From Serinus canaria (Eukaryota > Chordata > Aves > Passeriformes > Fringillidae), in the NCBI RefSeq assembly GCF_022539315.1, contig NC_066332.1, forward strand, positions 4,421,001-4,485,000: 64,000 bases of DNA. The letters run 5' to 3'. The translations under genes were made by a program, and so were the position numbers. The first letter of the stretch is position 1, and each line of letters begins with the position of its first letter. Positions 27,455 to 38,531 of the stretch are shown here, piece by piece. A model generated the notes under the pieces. It made no database searches, was not told the DNA's origin, and saw only the letters and a program-made list of their open reading frames with translations.

Positions 27455-28710
27455 TTTGTTCTTCTCTTCCTCTTCTCTTCTCCCTTCTCTTTCTCTTCGC
27501 TTACTCTTCTCTTGCCTCTTCGCTTTTCCAGTCTCTTCTTCCTCTTCTCCTTCCTTTCTCCCTTACTTCCTCTCTCTTCTTCCTCTTCTTTCTCTTTCAT
27601 CGATTGCGGGCAATCCTTCTCTATTACTCCGTTTCTCTTGCCTCTTCTCATATTCCTCGCTTCTGCTCTACCTCATTCGTCTGTCCATCACGTCGGTTAG
27701 GCTTTCTCAGCACTTCTCTTCTCTTCTCTCTTCTTCTCTTGTGTCTTCCATTCCCGTTCCTCTTCTAGTTGGCGTTTCTACTCTCTCTTCTCTTCTCTTC
27801 CCTTTCCCTTCCTTCTGCCTTCCCTTCCCCTCTCCTTCGCGCTATCCTTCCCTTCCCTTCCTTTCCCTTCCCTTCCCTTCCCTTCCCGGCCCACTTCCCT
27901 TTCGCCTTCCGGTACACACCTCCTCGCGTTCCCTTCCCTTCGCTTACCCTTCCCTTTGCCCCTGGACCCTTTACACCTCCGATCGCCATTCAGGATCCCG
28001 TCGTCGCGGCGGTCTCCCGTTGCCCTTAATCCCTATCACCTTAGCCTTCCCTTGCCCGGGTTCCCTTGCCCTATAGTGAATGTTCCCTTCCTGTCCCCTT
28101 CCCTTTGTAAAAGACGCCTAATCCCCATTACGCCACACGGGAGAAAGGGTTACACCTAGTTCCCCGATTACCCTTCGGTCCTGGGCCCTTTCCCTGTCAT
28201 CTTGGAGACAAGAAAGAATTCCCTTGCCCTCATATCCTTTACCCTTTTTTAGTCCTTGTCGCCTTCCCTTATCCCTTGTCCCCTATGTCGCGCATTCCCT
28301 TATTTTACCCTTTCTGCCCTTCCCAATAGCTTCTCCCTTCACCTTCGCCCTTCCACTTTTCCCTTTATCCCATGTGTTCCCATTAATCTACTCCGTCTCC
28401 CATTCGCCTTAGTCCCTTTCCCCTCTTTCTCCCGTTGTTCTACCCTTCTTCCCTTCCCATGAGGGGTCCCTTATCCCTTCACCTTGTAAATATATTCCCT
28501 TTGTTTCCAAAATAGGTCCCCTTTTGTTCCCTTAGCCCGGCATTTCCCCCTTTGATGTCGGTTACCCCTATTCCCTTCCTCTTCCCTTAGTCCCTTCCTC
28601 CCCTCCTCCAACTTGTTTCCAGTCCACCCCCGACCCCCTATTTTTTTTTTCTGAATTTGGTTTTGGGCATTTTTCATTTTCTTTCCCCCTTTTTCTGCGT
28701 TCTTTCTCCC
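27455..28710 (+). repeat. Degenerate polypyrimidine satellite, TTCTC then CCCTT units
   Basis: About 1.25 kb of strongly pyrimidine-biased sequence. 27455-27830 is built on TTCTC/CTTC; 27830-28600 is built on CCCTT with frequent single-base interruptions. On the minus strand it reads as (AAGGG)n-like purine DNA. Long reading frames across it are composition artefacts. Confidence 0.9.
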
Positions 28711-28711
28711 C

Positions 28712-29535
28712 ACCCCTCTGAGTGATCCGCATTGGGTGTCGCAGATAACCCAGGTTAAATCTCGTGCTCAAAGATGAGAGCGTGTGCTCATCACCCCTAG
28801 CCCATCCAAGTAAGGAGGAAACCAACCCCCCAGCATTAATGCCGCTGGTCCCCATGACAACCTCTCTGCTCTTGAGGTCTCCCTGTCTTTCTCCTTCGGG
28901 AGCTTTTGGCACAAAGCTTGCACCTGTAGTCGCTCCAGGCAGGTGCTTTGCTTGGTGTGCGACCACGACGGCCTCTTGAAACTGTGGACTAAAATATAAA
29001 AGACTTCAAAGAACCATAACAATAGTTTTAAAAAGAAAAGTGCTGAAGGGAGAGTGCCAACAAGGGGGAATGTTATAGAGAATTATTCCGACCTTCCCTC
29101 CCTCCCGTGCGTGTAGCTAGCTATTATGAGGGACATGTAACAGTCTGCATGAGATTCACAGAACCAAAAGCAAACAAAAGCAGAGGCACACTTACTGCCC
29201 TAATGCTGGTGAGACCACGGGAAGGGAAAGGAGAGGCACTCTCCTCATCAAATCATCCCATCTGCTGCCACTCTTGGGCATTTTGGAGTGCCAGACCGAG
29301 GGTGAGCAGAGTAATGAAAATATTTAGAGACAGATGTTTGGGTGATATTTGTAGAGGTAAAGTCAAAGGGAAGGGAGAGTGGTGCAGGCAGTGCCTGAGC
29401 AGGTCATTGTCGTCGATGGAATCTGTTTACCCATGAGCTGCTTTAGAGCAGCCGAGAAATAAATGCCTTCGCTTCTGTGGAGCTGGGTAACTCCTTCTGG
29501 ACTCCTCTGTCTCCTGTACTCAGTCTGTCTCTACA
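28712..29535 (+). mobile_element. 3' end of an old endogenous retrovirus: internal remnant, polypurine tract and 3' LTR
   Basis: A purine run ACAAGGGGGAA (29060-29070) stands directly before TGTTATAGAG at 29071, the arrangement of a retroviral polypurine tract and LTR start. The LTR has AATAAA at 29458-29463 followed by an R/U5-like pyrimidine-rich segment and a likely end near 29535 (CTCTACA). The 28712-29070 internal piece has no intact gene. No 5' LTR is visible; the left side breaks into the pyrimidine tract, so the provirus is truncated. Confidence 0.55.
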
Positions 29536-30279
29536 CACCCAGGGAGGGACACACGACCAACCCACCCATACGGACGCCAAATTAACACTCCTGTCAAACC
29601 ACAGGAGGATTCACACCCAGGTATTCTTTTCCACGGGACGACGCTGATTTCCATTCCACAGCCCATCTTGACAACCCTATTTCAGTTGGCTAGGAATCAA
29701 ATGACCCAGTCTAGCATCCACCTTAAAGTTTCACTCTAGGATCTTTTTGGAACTGGGACAAAAAACCTTCGCTGCATCCAACATCATAAATTTGGGATAT
29801 GATTCCTTTACTGAACAAAAATTTAAATTGCACTGCAAAATCCCGACAAACTCCACTTCCCGCCCCCGTGACACCCTGTCCTCTCCTAATCTTTATCATG
29901 TTACTTATAATTATTTTTTCTTTCTCTTTCTTTCTTTCCTCTCTAATATTAGAGAACTTAACAATACCGATGTTGAGGGAGAAAACTGGTGTTTTAGAGT
30001 GAAATTTCCCCTCCGCCTCACTTTTTTGGTCGTTGTTTCTTGGGTTTGTGTTGCACCCTCTGTGGACCAGGGTGGAGATCCCAGCAGAAGCGTGGGATTT
30101 CACAATGTCAAACATTTGTGTGCAGTTTAACCACATAACAACAAAGGTTTCAGAGCAAAGACATCAGGGGCAACCTTGAAGGCAACCCTGCCACTGCGTC
30201 TGCTGAACACCCACCCACCTCCATTATATAAGCATGGCACCTCAGAGATCGTTTTGGCAAGAAAGTGCTCTTGGACAGG
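29536..30279. other. Unassigned sequence between the ERV remnant and the T/G tract
   Basis: About 740 bp of mixed composition with a CTTTCTTTC run near 29,918-29,939 and an ATTATATAAG TATA-like motif near 30,223. It may be further retroviral or transposon debris; no reading frame or repeat family was recognised. Confidence 0.4.
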
Positions 30280-30680
30280 TTTTTTTTTTTTTCATTCAAA
30301 GTTTCTGGAGTCGTGTTGTTGTTGGTGTTTGGGGGTTGTTTTTTTTTGTGTTTTTTTCTTTAGTTTTTTGTTTTTTTTAGTTTTGGTGGCTTTGGTTGTT
30401 TGTGTTTTTTTTTTTTTTCTGTTTTTTTTTTTTCTTTTTGTATTTTTTTTTTTTATTTGTTTGGTTTGTTTCTGTGTTTTTGGGTTTAATTGATGTTAAT
30501 CTTTGTTGGTGTGCTTGTTTTGTTTTGTATGATTTGTGTTTGTTGCTTTGTTTGGTTTTTGGTTTTTGGGTGTTGATTGTGATAGGTGTTTTGTTTTTAA
30601 GTGGAGGTTGTTATAGGGGGGGTGTGGGTGGGTGTGGGGGGGTGGGGTGGGTTAGGTGGGGGAGTTGGGTTGGGTGGTCA
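30280..30680 (+). repeat. T/G-only low-complexity tract
   Basis: About 400 bp containing almost only T and G: long T runs with GTT spacers up to about 30,590, then G-rich GGGTGTGGGTGGG wording to about 30,680. The minus strand is A/C only. Long frames here are not genes. Confidence 0.9.
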
Positions 30681-31638
30681 TTAGGAATTTACTCTGCTCC
30701 TGAAAGTCAGCTCCCGCAGAAATAGGGAGAGATATGGAGCAAGCATTACCTAAGGGGGGCCTCCTAGCAAAGGGAAATCTTGGGCTGCACAGTCCAAGAA
30801 AATTTGACTCAGTAATAATAACAACAACATAATTGCTACTTTAAAGATAAGAGAAAATCAACTATGCTGATTTCTCTGATTATTTAAAGATATTGTAAGT
30901 GAGAACATGGACAAGCAGTTGATACCTGGAAGACAGGAACAGTGATTTATAATTAAAAATAAAATAAACTCTAGAACACAGGGGTACATTAGAAAAAAAA
31001 ACTTTAATTCAATCATACATATATTAGGACACAGGGATTCTCTCCTTTTCAAGGAAAGGCTTGCAGGCTGTAATCTGACATAAATAACACCAGGGTTCAT
31101 GTTCTGGGAGAAAATTAATCTTTTACATTCCTAACAGGGGGACTGCAAATAAATAGATTTCAAAACAGGAGGGGCTGACAGTGATTTTTCTGTGACCACA
31201 CAACACACAGCTCACTGTCAGTGCCCACAGAGCAAATAACAACCATGTACACCTTGAGCATTTACACATGCCCAGGTGGAGAGCTGTGCACAGATCTGGG
31301 AATCAGGAACCCAGAGTCTCTCTCCTTCCTTTTCCCTATTCACACCTCTCTCTTTTTTTTTCTTGCTGCAGATTTCAGACTTACTGGAGAAGCACTGGGG
31401 GCAAACACCCCTGCAGAGGCAGGAAACCTAAAGGTGGGAGGGCTGGAAAGCCAAAAATCCCCTCCTCCTCCTCCTCCTCCTGCTGGGGTGACAGAACCCA
31501 GCAGCAGCCAGGCAGTTTCAGGGCTCTTACCACGGGGAAGGTTTTGCTGGTGCTTTTGCACAGAAGAGGCTTTTCTCCAAAGCCCTGCTCTCCTTGCAGC
31601 CCTGGCAGGAGCAGTGCTGGCTCTGTCCCCTGCCCAGG
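30681..31638. other. 3' flank and presumed 3' UTR of SLC13A2
   Basis: Lies immediately beyond the SLC13A2 stop. A (CTC)n run occurs at about 31,462-31,482. Plus-strand frames here are antisense shadows or UTR. Confidence 0.45.
31003..31008 (-). terminator. SLC13A2: Possible SLC13A2 poly(A) signal (ATTAAA variant)
   Basis: The variant hexamer ATTAAA occurs on the minus strand 630 bp beyond the SLC13A2 stop (31639-31641). No canonical AATAAA on this strand was seen between the stop and about 30,700. Weak, positional evidence only. Confidence 0.25.
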
Positions 31639-34600
31639 TCACAGGCAGGTCCCTGTCCTGTTGGCCCACGAGGGGAAGGTCTGCAGCTGGAACAAGGATG
31701 AAGCCCAGGTGTTGATGGCCAGGGTGATGGTCAGAACTCCCAGAATGTTGAGCACAAACCCAGCTTTGGCCTAGAATTAGGAAAGAGAAGGGTTGTTAGC
31801 AGCCCTGAGCACTTTTTTTCCTTCCTTGGTGGTTAGGGTGTTTTGTGTGGTTTGATTCTCTCTTGGGTGGTTTTTTTTTCACACCTCCACCAAATTGTAT
31901 TTAAGTTGGTTTTCTTCACAAATATAATTTGTAGAAAGGGAAAGGTTTCCATTGGATAAAACTCTTAAAACTAGAAGTCCCCAAATCCTTTAATCCCCTT
32001 CTCCTCTGCCCTGGTTTTTCTCTCTGATGTGACTTTGGGCTTTTTCTTGGATCAATTATAACTTAGGGAAGTTACCAAGAGACATGGCACTGCTGTCCTT
32101 GCATCCTTAATGACTTCTTGAGGCATCAGGGCACCCAGTGAGATGTGCCAGGCTGTTTCCTGTCCCTGCAGAAGGACTGCCCAGGTGACAGGGCCCTCTG
32201 ACACCCTCATGCTCTACATTTGGGTTTTTCAAGCAGTTAGACATTGACAGCTCCTATTATAAAATCTTCAGGAGGCCCTGGCTGTTCTTTGAAGGCTCAT
32301 TAGCACCTTTCTAAGGTTCCCAGAGTGTATGAGAGACAGTGTGACCCTTTATTAATGCTCACACATCTTCTTTCCACCTGACACAAGCCAGGCACACTGA
32401 CTTTCTAACGCTCCCCCAAGAAGAACCAGCATTAGGAAAAGGAAAGATCAAACCTAGGGGTAAAAATTCTGGAAAAAAAAAAACAGTTTTGGTTTTTTTT
32501 TTTTTTTTTTCCTCACCATATCAATAACCCTGAGCTGTCCATAGGAGAAGACAATGGCATTGGGAGGAGTTGCCACGGGCAGCATGAAGGCCAGCGATGC
32601 AGAGAGTGTGCAGGGCAGCATGACATAGAGAGGGTTGAGGCAAATTGCTTCAGCCTGTGCACAAAAAGAGAGCAGAGAGGATGGGTTTGACAGGCAGGAA
32701 GGCTCAGAAATCTGATTGCATCTGTCCATGTCAGAAGGCTCATTCTTCCCCAAACACTGCAGCCACTCATGTTTTGGTGCTGCTTCAGACACTGCCAGCA
32801 TCGTTACGCAGCGAATGCAAGAATTGATTTTGTGCTCATTTGTATAAATGGATAAATAGTGATCATATTCAGCTCTAAACCCTGGCTTTGAGGTGGTTAA
32901 GAACAAAATTAAATTATCAGGGGAGGCAGGTGAAGCTCTGCAGGTGAGAGCTTTGGTTTAGGGGCTGGCTGGAGTCTGTGGCCTATGCAAAGAGATTTTG
33001 GAGGAGCTCATTCCAGTTTCTGTCTGGAACCAGCTCTTCAGTTTGCAGAACTCTGTCTGTCCCAGCAGCAGGAATCTCCTGTGGAAATGCAGAAGTCGGA
33101 ATTAGGTCAGGCTGTCACCTTCAGAGACTTCTGCAAGGCCTTGGTGGGGGTGAAATACAGCCATGGAATGTTGCAGGCAAGGGAATGCTGCTGCTGTCTC
33201 CGTGCAGAACAAATTGGAAAAAACAAGTGCAGCTGGCAGTGACCTCATGTTTAGGCCAGGAGGCAAAGTCTTCATATGCCAGTGAGTTTAATCCCTTTGC
33301 TTTTCCCCAGGAATGGTTTCAGGAAGTTTGAACTAAGCACGGTGTGTGCTCCTGTGTGCACACACAGATTTTTGTTTCAGCCCTGGTACCCCTGATGGGA
33401 TACAGGAGCCAGTGCTTGGCTTTGCCAGCCAGTTAGTTTTGGCAGCTCAGGAACTGCCAGCTGTCCTTCCAAGAGTGTTTAGACCTGCTGGGACTCACCA
33501 TGGAAGCCAGAATGGGGAGGAAGAGGGTGGTGGTGGCCACGTTGCTGGTGCACTCGGTGAAGGTGGCGACGAGGAGGCACAGGAGGAAGGCAATGGCTGG
33601 GTGAGGGATGCTCTGCAGAGGGGTCAGCTTGGAGCCCAGCCAGGCAGACAGGCCAGATTCCTGCAGCAGAGCAGAGAGGGATGCCAGGATGGAGAGGGAA
33701 GAGCCACATCAGTGCTCTGTGGCAGCTCCCACGCCAGTTCAGCCCTCCCTTCCCAGAGCAGTTCTCAGGCAAACTGCAGGAAAACACAGCCAGTGCTCAC
33801 AGACAGGATTGTCCAGCCAGTTAAACAAAAAAAACCCAACATTATTTCCCATCCAGGGATTGGAAAGTAGGAGATCCTGCATTTATGGTGGATTATTGAC
33901 AGGAAATAATTATTTCTCTGTTCAGATCATTACTTGTACATGATCAATATTTGAGGTGTTTTTTTTAATAAAAGCAAAGGTATTTGAATTAATTTCCTAA
34001 AATATTTTAATATAAATCTTATCAGATGCTGTAGTGATTTAATGTTATTTCATCACATTGAGATCTTGATAACTGTCTGAATCTTTTCACCTTTCATCTC
34101 TCATCCTTGTCAGTCACTGGGGAGTAGCAGCATCCTCCCTGTCATTCTGGGCTTTCTGCAGCAGCCTTTGTGTACTTGGTTAATTATTCTAGGATAAATT
34201 AAAGTGATTTCCTAAATATTTCCTTTTCCCAACATGTACTTTTCCATTTCAACGTTGATCTTTGAATTCTAAACTAGTATTTCTGGGCACTTGAAGCCTT
34301 TTAGAATTTGTTTATTTTCTATAGATTTAATAAACGGATTGTCTGTTCCACTACTTAAGTCATTACTGAAAAATAATGTGTGGCACTGGACCTGAAGTTT
34401 CTCTAGCAAGCTCTGCATTTCTCTTTTAATAGTTGAATTTAAATGCTATTTCCATAAATCCTTGGTCTGAAATACTTTGGAGACCCCTCCTGGGTAAATC
34501 ATCTCATCGTGCCGTCTGCAACAATTCCATTTTATTTAAAAGAACCTTTAAGGTGTTGGGGGCAGGCTCTTAATCAGCCACTTTTCTGGAAGCACAGCCA

Positions 34601-37600
34601 GTGGTGCTGCCCTGATTGGCACGGGGAACCAGCAGGATGTGATGCCAGCACTCCAAGGATGGTCCCAGCGCCAGGAGCTGGGGAGAGGAGCATTGGATGC
34701 TCCCGGTGTGCCCTCTTGTGTCCTGGGAGAGCAAGGGGAGCAAGGTGGAAAAGGAACCAGCCGGGAAAACCCAGCTCCCAGGTGAGCTGAGGGATGTTAC
34801 CTCGCTGCCTTTGGCCAAGGCAAAGCCACCTCCCAGCAGGAACACGATGTTCCACGGCATCTTCTCCTGCACCACCTTCCAGTCCAGCAGGGCTGGAGGG
34901 GCCCGGAACTTTGCCCTGCTCCCTGCAACCCAGAAAGAGATTTTGTGAAGCCACAAAAATCCCCAAGGAAAGGGAGAACTTCTTGGTGGGAGCTGGGAGC
35001 TTGGTCTGAACGTCAGGAATCCCTTCTGCCAGCAAACTCTGGAATTCTCTCCCCAAGCAAACGCTGGGAGCACCAGCACCAGTGGTTTTAAAAACTGACT
35101 TGCAAAAGCTCTAATGAATGATCTTTGCTGCTGCAAGAAGCTCAGTAGGAGGCAGGGAAGGGTGAGCTGAAGGTGTGGCAGCAGCTCTGTGTGTCTCTGT
35201 TAAGTTGTGCGTTCCCTCCCGAAGATTCCAGCTTGGAATGCTTTACAAATGGGAATAACTGGGGCAGGAACACTGCTGGGATAAGAGTTCCGTGATTAGT
35301 TGATGGGAAACTGATTAGCTGACAAGTTCCTGATTGGTTGATTGGTTTCCTGATAAAATTATGAGGAACAGAGAATTTTATGCAATATGTGGTTTGCCAA
35401 ACCTAAAGCACACAGCTGGAAGAGCAGTTTGAAGTGCTACTTAATATTCGAATTTTCCTTTGAATATTTGAAATATTCTTTGAAATTTCCTTTGCAAACC
35501 CCAAATGTGAACATTTCCCACCTACCTCTTCAGACAGTGGATTTTTGGTGCTTCAGTGACTCACCTGTTTGCTCCTGGTCTCTGTCCTGGTTGGAAAAGC
35601 CAGAAGGGAGGATGAAGAGCAAAACTGAGACGAAGAGGGCGACTGTAGCATCAGTGACATAGCTGCAGGAGAGCAGGCAGGAATTCAGGTGGTGTCTTAC
35701 ATCAGAATATTAGCTGTGATTTCAGCTGGATAAAATCCAGCCTGTTCCATTTTTATTCCAAGTGAGGAGGAGAAGGGGATAGCCAATACCTGGTATTGTC
35801 TTTGTTGAAGAGAACTGTTGCCCAGCCTGGGATGAACCCAGGTTCTCTTGTAAACCACAACACCACCAGGAGAACAAAGAGGATTGAAACTTCAATTTCT
35901 GCAAAGTTCATTTTGCCCAGTTTCTTGCTCTCTTCCTTGATGATTTCATAGGCCTGCTGCTCCTTAGCCTTGGCAGCAGGACTGACACCACAACCAAAAT
36001 TCTTCTTAAAACTGGAAGAAAATGGATGAGAAATGTCAGAGAAATTTGCCAGGTATACAGAGAGTTAAGAATCCAAATTTTATTCTCAATCATAATGTCT
36101 TTATATGTATTTATATATGAATATTGAAATTAAATATATTGTAATTGCAAGCATGGTGAGTAGGAGCTGCATGTCTTGACAAGATGATCAGAAAGACAAG
36201 ATGATCTTGTCCCTGAAAGCTCATTACTTAAATGTAAATAAGTGAGATATCTGGGCATGGGAGGAAAAAAAAAAAATACAGAATCACAGAATGGTTTGTG
36301 TTGGAGGAGACTCTAAATTCCATTTCATTCCAATGAATGGGCAGGGACACCTTCCACTAGAACAGGACAATGTTAATGTGATTGACCAGGCTGTTTGATC
36401 ACTTTAGTAGGAAATAAAGAGTTGCCAAGCTTTTTAAAAATGACAGAAAATTTTAAAGGAGGAATTTGAAGGTGAAAAAAGCATTCCAGGCGTTCCAGCA
36501 CTCTTTCCATGTAAAACGAGGGAAGTTGGGGTAACACAAACATGAAAAGCTGAGTGTTAAACAGGCAGGCACTGCAGGCTGGTTGTGTGGGGTGATGTGC
36601 TCCAGAACCAGCCCAGAACCAGCCCAGAACCAGCCCAATCCTCCTGGTCACAAAGGCATTTACAGCTCTCTGCAGAAATCAATTTCCTGCTCTGGAGCAC
36701 AGCAATCTCCCAGGACACGACAGCAATGCTGCAGAACAGGCCATGGGCACTCAGAGCTCCCTGCTTTCATCCACAGGGTACCTTTAGCTGGGATTTATTC
36801 AGATTCCTCAAAGGAAAAACTGCAGAATTTTACCAGGCACCGAGCGCTGCTCTGGCCTCTGCTGTGTGTCAGGACTTTGCCGCCTGCTGTGGGATTTTTC
36901 CCCTCAAGAAAGGGATCCCTGGTGTTGAACAAGTCCTGATCAGATCCCCGCAGGGGCATGGCAGGGGCTCAGGGTACTCACTTGAAGCCCAGGTAGAGGA
37001 TCTGCAGCCAAATCCAGGCCAAAATCAGCAGCACCACCATGGTGGGGAAGGCGAAGGAGAACCAGGAGGCAAAGTTGATGATGCCACCGTTGCCTTGGTA
37101 GATGCTGGAAAATGCAGGTGGCTGTTAGCATCCAAAATTCCACACTCTCTTCTGTCCTTCCTTAATGAGCCAGAAAAGGGCTCATTAAGCTTCTCCTCCT
37201 TCACGGGCCCCACAGAGGCCCGTGAAGGAGGAGAAGCTCACCTCCCAGGAAAGGGACCCAAGTGACATTTTCCTTCTCTGTGCTGCCTCTGGAGCAGAAT
37301 GCTGCAGTTTGGAGGGTGTTTAATGCCAGACTTACTCATTAATTTGTCCTTGCAGCACCAGGTTTGGGGTGGTCCCAGTCAGAGTGGCAATCCCTCCAAT
37401 GCTGGAGGAGTAACAAATGCAGAGGGACATTCCCTTGGACAGCTTCAAGTGTTTCTTCTCAACCTCTTCATTTCTCTTTCTCTCTTCCTCAACCACCAGG
37501 ACATGAGAATTACCTAGATCCCAAGGAACAGAAGAGCTGCAGGAGCTGTGTTGAACAGGAAAAGGCCTTGGGCTTGCATAATTCAATATTTCAAGGCTAG

Positions 37601-38214
37601 GACACGATGGATTCAAAGCTGAAGGAGCCAAAGTTCCTCCTTTTAAGGCTGGCATTGTTAATTTGTTGATCTTCTGCCCATCCTCACTGGTTGTATTGAC
37701 ACAGAGCAGTTTTTCAGAGGGGAATTTGAAATGTGTGCTGAAGTTTGGACCTGCTGCTGGCACTTCCTTGTGCATGAGGGCAATGTCTGAACTGCACACG
37801 GAGGGGAGTGAGGCAAGAATTCAGGGAATTGTAACAGAGCTGGAGGAGCTGGGCTGAAAGGAAATTTTTCTCCACCAGCACCTGTCTGCTGGCACTGAGA
37901 TTTATGCTCAGAAACTCTGGAATCGCCTCAAAAATGGGGAGAGGGCAAGACAGCTGGTAAAGAGATATTGTTGCTTGATTGTACCTTTGGATTAGAAAGA
38001 TCTTTTTAATCCCTAACCTTCCAGCTGGAAATTTTGCCTTGGGAATCCCCTATTATATGATAAGCCACATAGTAGATAACAATTGAACTACCTTAAATAT
38101 GCAGGGAAACAGCAAGCCTGAGATAAAGGCTTCCCCTAGTGGAGAATTTGTACTTTTTGTCAGTTTGTTGAGTTGTTATAACCTTCTTGTATTTTCGTTT
38201 TAACTTCAGCCAAG

Positions 38215-38282
<68 letters not shown>

Positions 38283-38460
38283 TAATGGTAACAATAGTAA
38301 TAGTAATAATAGTAATAGTAATAATAATAATATAGTAACAATAGTAATAGTAATAGTAATAGTAAGAATAAGAATAAGAATAAGAATAAGAATAAGAATA
38401 AGAATATAATAGTAACAATAGTGATAGTATTAGTAATAATAGTAATAGTAATAGTAATAG

Positions 38461-38531
<71 letters not shown>

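Noticed and set aside
27318..28076. 252-codon plus-strand frame rich in S, L, F and P
   Set aside because: Produced by the polypyrimidine tract, which lacks stop codons by composition.
33346..33870. 174-codon plus-strand frame
   Set aside because: Antisense to SLC13A2 exon 10 and its introns; no independent homology.
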